A stretch of 64,000 nt of DNA, taken from positions 1 through 64,000 of the forward strand of contig JADDOH010004264.1 in assembly GCA_016648135.1 (NCBI GenBank). The letters are read 5' to 3'. Every line of letters begins with the position of its first letter. Within the stretch, counting starts at the first letter, position 1. The notes below the pieces were generated by a model. It ran no database searches. It saw nothing but the letters and a program-made list of their open reading frames with translations, and was not told the origin of the DNA. This DNA comes from Agrypnia vestita (taxonomy: Eukaryota > Arthropoda > Insecta > Trichoptera > Phryganeidae). This document shows, piece by piece, positions 43,190 to 54,649 of the stretch. The position numbers and the translations under genes are program-made.

Positions 43190-43310
43190 CTTTGTTCTGT
43201 GTATAGTTTTCTGGGATATTCTGCCGTGTATATGTGACCTCTCTGGCCAACGTTTCGGATCCCATTGCAAGGTCCATCATCAGGGCTGATGATCTCGCTT
43301 TGCTGGTCGC
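43190..43310 (-). mobile_element. Hammerhead-bearing element, minus strand
   Basis: TTTTCTGGGATATTCTGCCG and TGACCTCTCTGGCC flank the core as in the other copies. Left and right limits are not defined by a duplication here. Confidence 0.6.
43252..43283 (-). ncRNA. Hammerhead-like ribozyme motif, ACGU class
   Basis: Minus strand: CTGATGA, one U, GGACCT...GGGATCC (one wobble, one bulged A), GAAAC, palindrome ACGU, cleavage nucleotide U, then GGC able to pair with GCC before box I. All core bases match; only the extra U is irregular. Confidence 0.55.
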
Positions 43311-43720
43311 TGCGCGGCCGATAGTAGCCACTGGGTAGGCATTGGTGTCTGCTATGGCCCATTTCCTGCTGTTTTTCTTTGATTCTGTTGTTCCTGTTAT
43401 TTTTTGAAACTGCCAATGGGCGCACTGCATACTTATATTCCTATCCCATACTAAGGATTTATTGTTTCTGAAATTCAATCTAAGTGTACGAGTTAACCAT
43501 AATGTGATCACTTTTTATAGAAGGAGAAATTTTGAGTTCAAATCTTGGCAATTGTATTTTAGACATTTTTTAATGTATACAAAGACAGAATTTTTCCCAC
43601 AACTAAGTTTTTTTTTAAAAATAGAGATGCGAACACGGAATTCGTGTCACATCAATATTCTTACTATTTTCAAATTAAGCTAAACGCTTGTGCTATAAAT
43701 ATAGGACTAACTTGCTTGTC

Positions 43721-43791
43721 TGAAGTGAGATTCGAACCTGCGACCATTGGATCACGAGGCGAAAGTCCTAACCACAAGACCAACAAGTTAC
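43721..43791 (-). repeat. tRNA-derived SINE fragment
   Basis: Minus strand has TTGGTCTTGTGGTTAGGAC as an A-box region and GCAGGTTCGAATCTCAC as a B box, 70 bp in all. It matches 23083-23160. The anticodon arm is irregular, so it is not a working tRNA gene. Confidence 0.6.
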
Positions 43792-43804
43792 TATTTAATA
43801 CAAT

Positions 43805-43940
43805 ACAATAGATGTCGCCGCTGCGCTGAATGACGTCCGTCTCTTGTTCCTCATCCGAGGAATCTGTTATCTGCGGATATCTCTTTAGTTATCAGTTCTT
43901 GCGGCTGGTTCATTTCGCGCTTTCTCACTTTCAAATAGTT
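43805..43940 (+). repeat. Dispersed repeat (copy 1), matches 49285-49405
   Basis: GCTGAATGACGTCCGTCTC, AATCTGTTATCTGCGGATAT and TCTTGCGGCTGGTTCATTTC have counterparts in the same order at 49285. Identity is roughly three quarters. Nature unknown. Confidence 0.55.
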
Positions 43941-43944
43941 TTGC

Positions 43945-44560
43945 ATTTCATTGTTCTTTGGCAGTTGCGCTGTTTATTTCATGTACACCAAAGAAGTATC
44001 ACTTCTAACGCACGTACAATTTTTTTCTGCGTATCTTTGTAAGTGATGCAGCTAATTTGTTTTAAGTATTAATAGTTTCAACTGCATTATTTAAATGCAC
44101 GATGCGGTTATATTGCATTAATATACGCAAAGATCATCTTATAATTAGAAAGTGTTGGATATGTTGCAGCCATTTCTTTTAAATTACTCTTAATTACATG
44201 TTAACATCACGTGGTATTCGTTACGTTAACTTACGTTAAATTAAATTTTGATATTTTGAAACATAATTGCAGTGTACTATAGAAAACCCCGATAATCGCG
44301 CGCAAGATAAATTCGATAAAAGCTCGCACAAAATTGAAATAGTAAAAAAAAAAGGTTTTTTAAACTAACCTCACTTTACTTCAATTTAATCTACCTATAG
44401 TCTACCAAAAATGGTGGAAAATTTGTGAAGCAATCCATGAAAACGTTTATCTTCAATAATGGAACACATTAATGAAAAAATTTGGTTTAAAAACGTCAAT
44501 TTTTTATTTTTTTTACTAGGATCTATTTATATATAATTTGTACACGTTTAATATAATAGT
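43945..44560. other. AT-rich, nothing recognised
   Basis: Nothing supportable. Confidence 0.3.
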
Positions 44561-44564
44561 ATAT

Positions 44565-44900
44565 ATGTATAATGATATTGTTGATATTATTGTTCTTAGT
44601 CCTCCTCACTAGGGGTTCCTGTGCTGGGGCGGACTAGTTTATACTTATTTATTTTCTATTTTTAAATTACTGCGTAGTTTTCAATACTCCTTCTAATTTA
44701 TCTGCATCGACTTGTTTTAGCCATGCTTTTATCTTTTTTTGAACTCTTCAATATTTTCAATATTTTTGAAGGTTGGGGGAAGGATGTTGTAAAGTTTTGT
44801 TGCAAAATAGATATAGCTTTTTTTTTTTTTATAAATTTCATGAAAGAAATAGAAATGATGTTTTTTCTTGTCATTATACACACTTTTGTACTAAATTTTG
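44565..44900 (-). pseudogene. 5'-truncated LINE 3' end with hairpin, minus strand
   Basis: Minus strand: TKLYNILPPTFKNIENIEEF, then KAWLKQVDAD after a frame change, a CR1/Jockey-like LINE ending. In its 3' UTR the minus-strand hairpin 44636-44597 keeps the AGCACAGG...CCTAGT inner core of the other copies. The outer stem TAGTCC/GGACTA plus neighbours has 9 Watson-Crick pairs and one wobble out of 11. Confidence 0.65.
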
Positions 44901-45118
44901 GATTATTAAAGAGAGGAAATTATAGTTTTTTGTAATATCCGTTATATTCACAATGTTATTATTATATTTAATTTCTATTTACTTTTCAGCTTTGTGAGAT
45001 TCTCTTAGATGAAATACATGGGGATTAATGTCCTTATTTACTTTTTTTTAATACATTATGCAATTGTCGAAGCTACAATTACTGGTAATTTCTTATTTTT
45101 TTAAATTAAATTTTTTCC

Positions 45119-45420
45119 TGTTATCACGTGTCATTACTAGGGATGGATGAATGAAAATATTAGAAATTAATTAGCAACTTATTAAATATTAGTTAACTAA
45201 TTTTTCGATGTAAAGACACTTAAAATGCAAGGACAATTAAACTTAACGCTATTCTTTAAGTTACACTTTTACGCAGTATATAACTCGTAAATAAACACTT
45301 GATTATCGCTGGGTATAATACGTGATGTATTTAAAATTCACGATAACATTACATCTAGTTCTCACTCGAGTATTTATCTATTTATACATATCTTAAATAA
45401 ACGTAGTACTAATCTATCTA
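45119..45420 (+). mobile_element. Candidate solo LTR fragment (copy 2, diverged)
   Basis: ATCACGTGTCATTACTAGGG, TTAAACTTAACGCTATTC, CTTGATTATCGCTGGGTATA and ATTCACGATAACATTAC match the copy at 47280 in the same order. The ends are unclear. Confidence 0.45.
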
Positions 45421-45429
45421 TCATTCCAT

Positions 45430-45785
45430 GTCAATGCTGCTTTTTAGGACGTCATTTTGCGTGTTTTGCTTACTGCTAATGTGTCTGTTCAATCCGCATG
45501 GCAATCTTACTGAACCGTTTGTTTTCCTACTGAAGCTGTATAATGGTCGAAGTATCTTTAGACTGCATGTTCACTGCGTTTGGAAAATTCATTTTTCTCT
45601 AAAGAGACTGTCTTTCTGTCTACTAAAAACTTCGAGGAATGACAACTTTTCTACTCATTCTATAGACTAAAAATATTTTTTTCGTGGTGTTTTCCAATGT
45701 TTTTTTGTATATTTTTACAATTCGTATTATTTTGACGGCTTCGATTATCTAACAAGTTAGTTAACATAACATACAAGTACATTAT
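45430..45785. other. No feature recognised
   Basis: An 80-codon plus frame (45428-45670) has no recognisable motif. Probably chance. Confidence 0.25.
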
Positions 45786-45789
45786 TCTC

Positions 45790-46105
45790 TACATATCAAT
45801 GTCCGCCACAAACGCAACAAGATGGAGTAAATAATGATGAGGAATATTAAGAAAAAAAATGTAATAATGTCCATCACTGACACCAGACGGCGCAAATAAA
45901 ATTAGATAAAAAAGCATATTTCCCTTTGTAATAATATCATTCACTTATGCTAGTAGATGGCGCTAGCAATGATGAGATAAAAAAGAAAAAAAAACATAAT
46001 CTTTCTTCTATACAGTTCTATACAATTCTCTACATACATTCTATACATATATAATCCGTCACTAACGCTAAAAGATGGAGCAAACAATAATGAGGTAAAA
46101 AAAAA
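45790..46105. repeat. Diverged tandem repeat with an AGATGG(C/A)GC motif
   Basis: Four loosely similar units, each with TCC(A/G)(T/C)CAC-type starts, AGATGGCGC or AGATGGAGC, then AATGATGAG and an A-run. Spacing varies (about 75-130 bp). The right end runs into family B at 46107. Confidence 0.55.
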
Positions 46106-46106
46106 A

Positions 46107-46392
46107 GTAACCCATAAAAACCAAGTTTTTATTATACTCCCTTTCTTTGTAAAATATAACAACAATTAAAGACGAATTAAAACATAAAACATAACATTAA
46201 ACTTACAGTAATTTAATATATTTCTAAAATGTCAACTGTTTTGAGCTTTGATAAGACACTTCATGCTTTGAAGATAAAATTCTAAAAACATTTGTCAGTC
46301 AATTTAGATTTTCGACATTCGTAGTGAAGTACCTATTATGTATACCGACGGAGTAATTCAAATTTAGAAAATATGCCGCGACGTTATCGCAG
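46107..46392 (+). mobile_element. Family B repeat (copy 6, 3'-truncated)
   Basis: Begins GTAACCCATAAAAACCAAG. It includes the segment TAGTGAAGTACCTATTATG, ATACCGACGGAG, which shows the uninterrupted target of the pogo-like insertion at 5444. It stops at CGCGACGTTATCGC. Confidence 0.75.
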
Positions 46393-46690
46393 TTGCGGCT
46401 GATTCAACCCTTGAGAGAAGTCGCAGTAAAATCCGCCGACGTAACTAGTACATATTGCACACTGGCGACCTCTATTGTAGAAGAAGAGAACACTCCACAA
46501 CAAAGTGCATACAATTTACGCCCTAGAAAGCAGCACCTAATCAGTCCGACCTCCATCTCCGCGGGTAAAGGTCGTCCTCCTGATAAGTTTTGATGATTTC
46601 GTTGGATAAGTATCCAACGAAACGTCGAGATTCGCTTCTCGGTAATACATACGGGGCGTATAAAATATCCGAAATTACAGTTAAATGTGT
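46393..46690 (+). mobile_element. Possible Penelope-like terminal region with hammerhead-like hairpin
   Basis: An open frame of about 66 codons ends ...QSAYNLRPRK...PDKF. Directly after, CGTTGGATA/TATCCAACG (46600-46619) forms a 9-bp stem followed by GAAACGTCGAGA (box II plus ACGU palindrome plus C). Box I is displaced: TGATGA lies 3 bases too far from the stem, or CTGATAA further upstream. Terminal position after an ORF fits a Penelope-like element, but no polymerase or GIY-YIG domain is seen. Confidence 0.35.
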
Positions 46691-46699
46691 CATAATATA

Positions 46700-47270
46700 A
46701 ATTATGATAATATATTAATAAATGAAATATAAATAATAAATATTTTCATTGAAATAAAATCCGTATAGCTTACATGTAGTAGGCACTGTCGGTAAGAGCA
46801 TAATCTATGTTTGTACTCACTGCACACCACTGCTCATCACGTAGAGTACAAATGCAATCTCCAACTGATCTAGAGTGCGTCCCTCCTGATATAGCAATAT
46901 CAAAACCACCCGACGTCGAATTTTTTTTTTTGTAATTAATAAATTTGTCGTAACACAAAATTGATACTTGCACATCAAAATAAAGATGATTCTTTAATTT
47001 GGAATGCAGTTGAAGGGGTTCAGAAGCGCTTGTGATGTATTGCGCAATGCATACCATAACTATTGATATTTAGTGGGCTGCTTCCTTGTGCGCAATCGCA
47101 CACAGATGTATGACACAACACGCCTCAAAGGTGAATCCGGCACAATTTTGTATCTTATATGCAGGCAATTCGTTCAGAATTATATTCATCGTACTCAGAA
47201 AACAATTTACTTGTACACAAAATCAGTATTCTATAATTTAAAAAAAAATTCGGATTATTTTTAAAGGTGC
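46700..47270. other. Unassigned; 95-codon minus frame
   Basis: The minus frame 47057-46770 contains GGFDIAISGGTHSRSVGD and ends DSAYYM. I do not recognise it. No neighbours support a gene; it may be a repeat. Confidence 0.25.
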
Positions 47271-47279
47271 CGAACATAC

Positions 47280-47725
47280 TGTCACGTGTCGTGGCTGCGG
47301 AAGGAATAAATTAAGACCCTGGAAATTAATACGCGATCTATTAATTAATGATTAATTAACTATTCGATGCACAAAGTCTCTTAAAATAAATTTAATTTAA
47401 CGCTATTCTTTTCAATCGTACTCGTAAATGATCACTTTATTATCGCTGGGTAACATGTATTTAACATTCACTAGAACATACCGTTCTCAATTCTCGCTCG
47501 TAGTGTTTATCGCATTTATTTATTACGCCAATTAGGTGCTTCGCTCGATTATTCACTTCATTTATCGCTTCACGCTGTTCACCACTGGTCACTCTGGTCG
47601 TCGTCTCGCGACTCGCGCACACTTTGCACTCAATCGACCCTTTGAAAACGACAACTCCCCGCGGCGGCCTAGATCCGCTCTATTTATATTCAAAAATTGG
47701 ATTATCGAACCTCCTAGATTTCTGT
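47280..47725 (+). mobile_element. Candidate solo LTR, TGTCACG family (copy 3)
   Basis: Starts TGTCACGTGTCGTGGCTGCG, GAAGG, like the minus-strand copy at 62538. TTATCGCTGGGTAACATG and a GC-rich CCCGCGGCGGCC lie further in. It could end at TTTCTGTCA. No flanking duplication was found, so the right end is a guess. Confidence 0.45.
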
Positions 47726-47729
47726 CAGA

Positions 47730-49280
47730 TAAATATTTGATTTTGATTTTTTTTTCCCAAAATATTTGATTATTTTTTTAAGTCATGCTTTAATTTCAAT
47801 TTTTAAGTCGTACACGCACCTGTTGTATGAATATGAGAGGCTTCCTATGAAACGGTCTCAATATTACGCGCGTAGACAGCGCATGTACTAACTTAATGGA
47901 GACTAAAATATAATTTAATTTATATTATATTATAATTTAATTATACAAAATTTTTGATAAAATTAAATAAAATTGATAGGTAAACGATTCGGGATCCTTC
48001 CTCCCAGAATGTTCGATGGAATGTTTTTGCCGTAATTCGAAAACAGCTAATTATAATTCCACTAAGTCAGTCTCTCTATTTAGTTCAATTTGTTTACAAA
48101 GGTTCTCAAATGTAAATTAATTTCCACCGATGAACACGAGAAATTTCTTCGGTGTTTAAATAAATAATGTAAAATAAAAATTACATTTTTTCTCTTCCCC
48201 GAATTTATTAAAAAACTTGACTTTAGTGGTGTTGGTAAAAGGCCGACGGTATGTTTATTAAATGGGTAGGTGCCCAGTAAAATTTATTATGGAAATTTTG
48301 GTGAAATTTTAAAATATACAATTTACCTTACCTTTTATTTTCAGCTTCACCGGCATAGAAATCAATACCTACTAGGCGCCTCCAAAAGATTGTTTATTTC
48401 AAAAAAGATTTGTAAGGCGTCGAACATCGATCCGTTTACCTTCGACACACAATGTACTAGCATTCTACCGCCTTGAGACATGTATTACACATATTTTTGT
48501 ACGAGTAGTTATCTTCTTAAGAGGCCCCATTACACGATTTTCGTATTTGCTCTCGATTTGTTAAATTTAACGTAAACTTATTAAATCATTTTGCAAAATC
48601 CATAGCTAAACAGACTTTTAATCAATTTTATTTTGATAGATCCATTTACTTTTCAAGCATTTTCTAAAAAAATATGAACAAATATATTGTTATAACATCA
48701 AAAAAATTATAAGCCCGAAACACTATTTTACTTTTCATGCAATAGTTATCTTTGGTACACTTAATCTCTATATTTTCAAATAAAGACCATATATTTTATT
48801 CGCAAATTGATTGTAAAAAACTTGAAAAAGAAGTGGTGCTATTCAGACATTAATATTTTTTGACAAGTTGTTAAATATATCGTTTTAAAAAAGACAAAAA
48901 TTAAGCGTTCTGTTTCCTATATTGCAGTATCCATAAAACCATTAATACATCGATTATACTAATTAAATTTTACATGCGTACTAAGAAAATTTCTCTGTCA
49001 TTAATATATAAATATTCAAAAAATTATACCTCATACTCAAGAATTCTAATTAATTAAATCGTATAGTCTGTTAAAAGATCATTATTCTTTCAAATCAGAC
49101 TTCGGTTGGACTCGGGCGCGCTCGGCTCCGCTCGGGGCCGGCGTATTGGAGGTGACATTTTATTTATTCAACGAAATGCGCGCGCATCACGTGACATAAG
49201 TTATTTCCTACAAATATGTTTAAACTTTATTACCGCCATCTGGCGAAATCCTCCCGATCGTTTTTAATCTCGGTATCTGC
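47730..49280. other. No gene recognised
   Basis: AT-rich throughout except 49100-49142 (GGCGCGCTCGGCTCCGCTCG), a short GC-rich patch with no gene context. Confidence 0.3.
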
Positions 49281-49284
49281 GAAG

Positions 49285-49405
49285 CTCGACTGATGTCGCC
49301 CTCTACGCTGAATGACGTTCGCCTCTTTGCTGACGTTGAACAGGAATCTGTAGTCTGCGGATATCTCTTGAGTTGTCAGTTTTTGCGACTGGTTCGTTTC
49401 ACTTT
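49285..49405 (+). repeat. Dispersed repeat (copy 2), matches 43805-43940
   Basis: GCTGAATGACGTTCGCCTC, AATCTGTAGTCTGCGGATAT and TTTTGCGACTGGTTCGTTTC align in order with the other copy. Confidence 0.55.
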
Positions 49406-49929
49406 GTACAGGATAACTAGCAAATACATAAGAAGCAAAGACTCACTATTATAGTCAAACAAAAAAAGACGAAAACAAAACATCGTGTTCTCTAATACTT
49501 CACTACTTTTTTGACATATTCTCAGTAATGGCCGCAAATAACTCCCCCTGCATTCCATGCTCTGTACTTCTACAGTTATAATACAATTATTCGATCCAAA
49601 ACTGTATTTAGTTAAATTATCATCAAAAGTTAAGAAGAATAGCATATTCTCCGCAAAAGTAGTGTTACGGCAAAAAATTCAATTAAATATCCTAAAGGAA
49701 TCCCTTCGAGAAGAATTTTGTACCGTACGTCATACTAAAGTGCTTCGAATCGTTCCCGTTCAATCTATTAGCGTCATCGAGAAAAGTCTGGAAACGCCTA
49801 GAAGGAAAAGTGTTTTTTTATTTTTTTTTAATTTACGCTTCAACAGGCCATGAGCCCCAATTACAGAAGCGAAACACGTCACAAAAAATCAGGCATGAGT
49901 AAATCACATAGATCTATGATCTGAAATAC

Positions 49930-50380
49930 CGGACCAACTGAAACTGTATACCATATAACACAACAATTAAACATCGAAAGCATTACAAAAATCGAAACAC
50001 TTAAAATCATTCACAGACTAGCAATTGGCGAAATACAAGACGAAGACATAAAATTACACAAAATACATGAAAAACATCAACACAACACTAGAATGGCTCA
50101 GAACTATCACATAACACAAGCCAAAACAAAAACAGGACAATTCCGACTAATTTGCAACGGATTAAAACTATACAATGACCTGCCACAACAGACCAAACAA
50201 CTGACCACTGACAAATTCAAAACAGATGTGACAAAAATGTTAAAACTCGGCCAACTATTAAAAAATGACTTTGTATCTAAATGATATTATTATTATTTCT
50301 TATATTGAATCATTTAAAAGTGTTATCTATAAACCTTTTAGGTTTCCATTATATTTTAAATAAATAAAAAAAAAAAATTG
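49930..50380 (+). pseudogene. 5'-truncated LINE 3' end with A-rich tail
   Basis: One plus frame reads QQLNIESITKIETLKIIHRL, HKIHEKHQHNTRMAQNYHIT, FRLICNGLKLYNDLP and stops at 50284. HNTR...LYNDLP is the C-terminal block of CR1/Jockey-like LINEs. After the stop there is a short hairpin (AAACC/GGTTT near 50331-50346) and an AAATAAATAAAAAAAA tail ending near 50378. Confidence 0.75.
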
Positions 50381-50460
50381 TGACCTCACCGGAAATCGAA
50401 ATCGGAATCCACGGTGTGAGAAGCCATTGAGGGCTCCCGTCTTACACTTTTAGAGGTATT
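50380..50460 (-). repeat. Possible tRNA-like fragment
   Basis: Minus strand includes GACGGGAGCCCTCAATGGC and CGATTTCGATTTCCGGTGAG, a degraded A-box/B-box arrangement similar to 13080-13175. Confidence 0.3.
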
Positions 50461-51320
50461 TGATTAACTTAGGTAAGCGAGCTTTGGATGGCTGCAAGTA
50501 TGTAAGACTCGGCGGGTGGCCGAGCGAGCAGTTTTCTCCTTCGCTATTCTGGACCGCAATAAATAAAGTGAAGATAGCCAACACGTTAGCCAACGACCGT
50601 TGAACGAATAGGGCACAAAAAGTAGTAGTTCATTTTTTAAAATTCAAGTTACTTTAATAAACAGGGAGTTTCGTTCAGTCCCCATCACCGCAAAGACAAA
50701 GCCAAACAGGTAATAGTATTCAGGTAGGTATTATATTCTCATTTATTATTTCACAAAGATCTTTTCTTAACTGGATATTATCTCGGCTAAAATTTGAAAT
50801 GTGAGTGATGTAATTTTTAAATAATGGTTATCAGTCACGCCTCCATATTAATGGTATTGTCTCTACGATAATGGTCGTAATGAATATTATTTATCGCTGG
50901 TGATATTTGGGAGGTCCGATTGAGAAACAAACCTTGATCTAAATTATCTTCACTACAAATATGCCAATGGTAACCATGTAATTAAAAAAATATTATAAAA
51001 CCGACCAAAAAAAATCTACCTAAATAAATAGATTTTCCTTTAACACTGCGGTATAAGTAACCTTTGACTTACTCGTAAAATTGAAGATGTCTCACTACGA
51101 TGTAAGGAAAAATAAATAAATAGTATTTTTTTATTAAACTATTTATTCATAAACTATTAAACTCCTCCTTCCCGTCGCAAGTAAGGGTGATAAAATTTAT
51201 AATTTTGAATGTTTAAAAATCAAAAGAAATTTGAACCTGGTTGAATTTGAACTTTAAATTTGCTTAACAATATTTAAGTATTGAAATAAATTCTATATTT
51301 TATACGAACCAAATGGATGT
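50461..51320. other. No gene recognised
   Basis: Unassigned DNA without a supportable feature. Confidence 0.3.
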
Positions 51321-51329
51321 GTAGAAACA

Positions 51330-51440
51330 ATTCTCGACGTTTCGCTGGATTCCTTGGAGTACGTCATTGACCTCCGCCGAGAGGGCACTCTCCTGAAGAC
51401 GCTGTGACATGACTACAGTGAGATGTCGAAAATCGTATTT
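51330..51440. repeat. Facing hammerhead-like motifs, decayed
   Basis: Minus strand at 51343-51339 has GAAAC followed by GTCGAGAA. Plus strand at 51393 has CTGAAGA (a valid CUGANGA) followed by CTGT/ACAG pairing and a changed box II, GAGA (51420-51423), then TGTC. The two face each other as in a palindromic Penelope-like terminus. Neither core is complete. Confidence 0.35.
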
Positions 51441-51544
51441 CTCCACATGCATAGATTTGTATAAAATAACGGGTTTATTTCAGTACTTGATATTACTAGG
51501 CACATTAATACCCGAGTTCAAATTTATTTTAATTTCTTAACTAC

Positions 51545-51735
51545 GACTGAAATTATGGAAATTGCACAGAGACGAAACTATTTATATGAGAAATATGTAT
51601 GGAAGTATTTTTTTAAGGATGGCCCAGGGCTTCCGACCTATATGAGCTGGCTTAAGTGATTACTTGATACAATGCAACCACCACAATTCACCATTCCATC
51701 GTAAAAACATTTCCACATTATCAAATTTTTGAAAA
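51545..51735 (+). mobile_element. GATC-palindrome foldback element, partial copy
   Basis: GCACAGAGACGAAACTATTT, GGCTTAAGTGATTACTTGAT and CACAATTCACCATTCC match one arm. The palindrome has one change (GATTAC). Confidence 0.6.
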
Positions 51736-51739
51736 TTCT

Positions 51740-52740
51740 ACGAATGCTCAAAATCTGAAAATCTCTCGTTTATTAATATGTATAAATTTAAATAAATAAA
51801 TAAAAAAATAAATTTTTAAAAATTTAAAAAATTGAACGGACTATTTTCTCAGAAAAACATGCGTACTTGTAGTTTGGACTTACGTGGACGTGAAAATAGA
51901 ACTGATAAAGGATGATAAAAAGTTTTGGAGTGACATGGAACAAAAATTAAAAAAATTGTTTAAAAATTAAAAAAAGTGTTTTACTTTGATTGATAATTGG
52001 CAGAAATAATTGACTCCAGATTAGATAGGCAAATGGAAAAAAAGGAACCTGATTACATTCTCAAAGCGATCAAAAAACGGAGATTGAAAAAATTACTAAG
52101 CGGAAGATTGATGAAAATAAAAGTTTAACAAATGCGAAACGTAAAAAGCCAACGTGAAATTAATTAATAAGCGGCCTCAAAATTGCTTTATTTATTCCAT
52201 GATGCTCCAAACTACTTTTATTATTTAAAGGATCCTAAATATTAAAGTAAGTTTTAAGTCCCGGGCAATACAATAGATTTATTTGGTAATTTGTCAGAAA
52301 AATCCTCCTTATTAATTGCAGCTATCAGCTAATTGACTTCGTTTAGGAAATAATTTTTTTTCGAAATTTTAAATTTGGTCTTATATTAAAAGTTTGTTAG
52401 CCTAACTAAACCACTCCTTAAAATGTTTGGGACCAACGGAATAGTAAATATATTAGTTTTCACACAAATAATTATTGTACCCAACACAAAACTCGCATAT
52501 TCCAAATACTTGGGTACTTTTCGCAAACAGGCGTCCGGGTTAACTAAACTTTATGTGTGCGTGACGACACATACATACAAAAATCGCTCCAAATACCTAA
52601 AGACCCACCCTCTTGATACGTTTTTGGTTTCGTTAAATATTTTTTTATTACAAGATGTTCCGGCCTAATTGGATCTAATTAGAACTCGCTTCCTGCCGAC
52701 TTCCGGTACAGCAGGAATTGAAATGTAGAGTCTAGAGGTC
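51740..52740. other. No gene recognised
   Basis: AT-rich DNA. The 81-codon plus frame (52423-52668) has no recognisable motif. Confidence 0.3.
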
Positions 52741-52749
52741 TTGCAGAGA

Positions 52750-53045
52750 GCCCCACCACAATTCCACAGCGAGGCCGCCCAATAATGAGGTGGCGGATGC
52801 TGTGAAGAGAGATGTCCTTAGATTGCAAGATCAGCCCGAATTTATCTCAAGGCAGGGATGCAGAAAGTTTTTGTGGTTAGCCTTTGAGCTAGGTGGTGAA
52901 AATTTGAATATGGAAAACGTTGTCATCATTCATAGAGGATCCTTGTCTTCTCCTACTATTTATATTTTTTTGTAATGCCGTCTAATGTAATGTAATATTA
53001 ATGATTCTGTGGAATCTCGTATACACAAATAAAGGATCATCATCA
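52750..53045 (+). pseudogene. LINE relic, C-terminal end
   Basis: Plus strand shows RGRPIMRW, then after a frame change DAVKRDVLRLQDQP. The GRPxxRW...D pattern is the LINE C-terminal type seen above. A tail of AAATAAAGGATCATCATCAT ends it. Confidence 0.45.
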
Positions 53046-53149
53046 TCTTCTTCCTCTTGTCCAAAAGATTCGACAAGGTACTTCCATGATTCCCTGTCTT
53101 GCTACTTCTACTGCTTCTGCTCGAGTCAACCTGTCCACAAAGATATAAA

Positions 53150-53395
53150 GGATATTACTTTACCATAAAAAAATTAGAGACATCTGTATTTGATGAGGGG
53201 AATGAAACAAATTTGGACGCCGTAGGCGCTAGTGATAATTACAACACACATGTGAAACGGGTTGTAAAACTTAAATATATATAATTTTCAAATATTTAAT
53301 AGATGTAGTGTTCAATCATTGGTGGAAATGGTTAACGTCACATTGTGTAAAGTGATCACTTAAGCCAGCTGTACGATGGGTCGTAAGCCCTGTGA
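53150..53395 (-). mobile_element. GATC-palindrome foldback element, partial copy
   Basis: GACATCTGTATTTGATGAGG, CATGTGAAACGGGTTG, AAGTGATCACTTAAGCCAGC and GGTCGTAAGCCCTGTGAG match the family in reverse order relative to 28681. Confidence 0.6.
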
Positions 53396-53399
53396 GTAA

Positions 53400-53910
53400 G
53401 CAACGATGAGTGGTGGCAGGTTTTTGGAATGGGCGTGTGTGGTTCGGCAGGGCCGTCACAAGAAATTAATTTGTATTACTTCTCTATCTCTTGAAGATTT
53501 TTGTCTTGACATTGACTGTTCATCTCTGTCCTGGGCTTCCCTTCGATCCTATTAATGGGGGTTTTGTGCGTGTTACTACATTTCCCTCTGCTCTTGCTAC
53601 ATTTTTAGTCCACCACAGCTTCCTCGCTTTCACTTTCCTCAGGATATCTGGAATTTTATACCTTCCCCAATGTTTCAAATTCAATAGCCTTCTCCATTAC
53701 CCGGTACAGGTATCTCGTGTTGTGCCATAAATTTTGGGCATTATTTTATTTTCGAGGACCTGTAACCTATTTTCATGCTCTAAAGCGAGAGACCAAATTT
53801 CACAACCATTTAAGAGAGCCGCTTTATGAGCAATAGCTCCCATATCGGCCCTATGCTTTCGCCACCCAATTCGGTATTTTTTAATACAAATATAGTGATT
53901 ATCGTCCACA
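53400..53910 (-). pseudogene. LINE relic, polymerase C-terminal region
   Basis: Minus strand: YRIGWRKHRADMGAIAHKAA, LLNGCEIWSLALEHENRLQ and VLENKIMPKIYG, the LLYGCExW...ENRLxxxExKIxRxIYG motif of arthropod LINEs. It continues in other frames with TKPPLIGSKGSPGQR near 53530. Frameshifted and dead. Confidence 0.75.
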
Positions 53911-54009
53911 CGCCACTTAAACTAATACCAATGCAAGCGGCGCGAGGAGGCGTCCACACAAAACTGATTCACTGTCTCTTAAGCGCAAGAATGAGGAGGG
54001 GGAAATTAT

Positions 54010-54290
54010 AGTTTATTTGTAGTAGGATATCAATAATATTTGTACATGGAAAAAAATATAATTGTAAATTTATTTCTCGAATGTTCTGGCATAATCTCGT
54101 GGATTCTATCGATTTCTAGTTGTTTCCAAATTATTCCAGATCTATGTATAGTCACGTAAATACTCAAGTACATGCAGCTCTGCTTGATTTTTCACAATAA
54201 ATTCAATATAAATAGACAATATTTTTCCTTGTGACAAAATGTTAGTTATTTTAGTATACAAGTATAACCACTTACTCAGATTTTTAGTCT
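54010..54290. other. No feature recognised
   Basis: AT-rich DNA. GATTTCTAGTTGTTTCCA near 54113 is also found at 15565 (ATTTCCAGTTGTTTCCA), suggesting a shared old repeat. Confidence 0.3.
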
Positions 54291-54293
54291 ACT

Positions 54294-54490
54294 GTTTTTG
54301 AGACGTACTCATCTCTTCGTCAGGACAATCACTACACCAGCACATAAATAACACTACACACCACATCCATAGTACTGTTAACACGTGTGCTAATTTGACT
54401 GAAAGCTAACATGCACTAAGGTGCCTACCAAAAGAGGTCAAGATTCTTAGGGGTGGAAAGAGTGAGAAGGGTGAGGTCTAAAGGGGTAAG
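54294..54490 (-). repeat. Hammerhead-like relic (ACCGGU class) with foldback-arm relic
   Basis: Minus strand core 54323-54294: box I CTGACGA intact, stem II GAGAT/GTCTC, box II changed to AAAAC, then AGTA, GAC able to pair with GUC. The next ~100 bp (CACTACACCAGCACATAAAT, CACTACACACCACATCCATA) match 37155-37200, and TGCACTAAG then matches the foldback arm at 37257. Confidence 0.5.
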
Positions 54491-54649
54491 CAGTCTTCGT
54501 AACACATATATCAATCTTGTAATTTTTCTTCGCCTACTTCTTCCTAAGTTGTTTCGATATCGGTAAGAATATACACATTTTATAATAGACTGTTTCTCTC
54601 ACAACCAAATTGGTGATCCTGATTCTACCGATGCGGCAACATTATCAAT

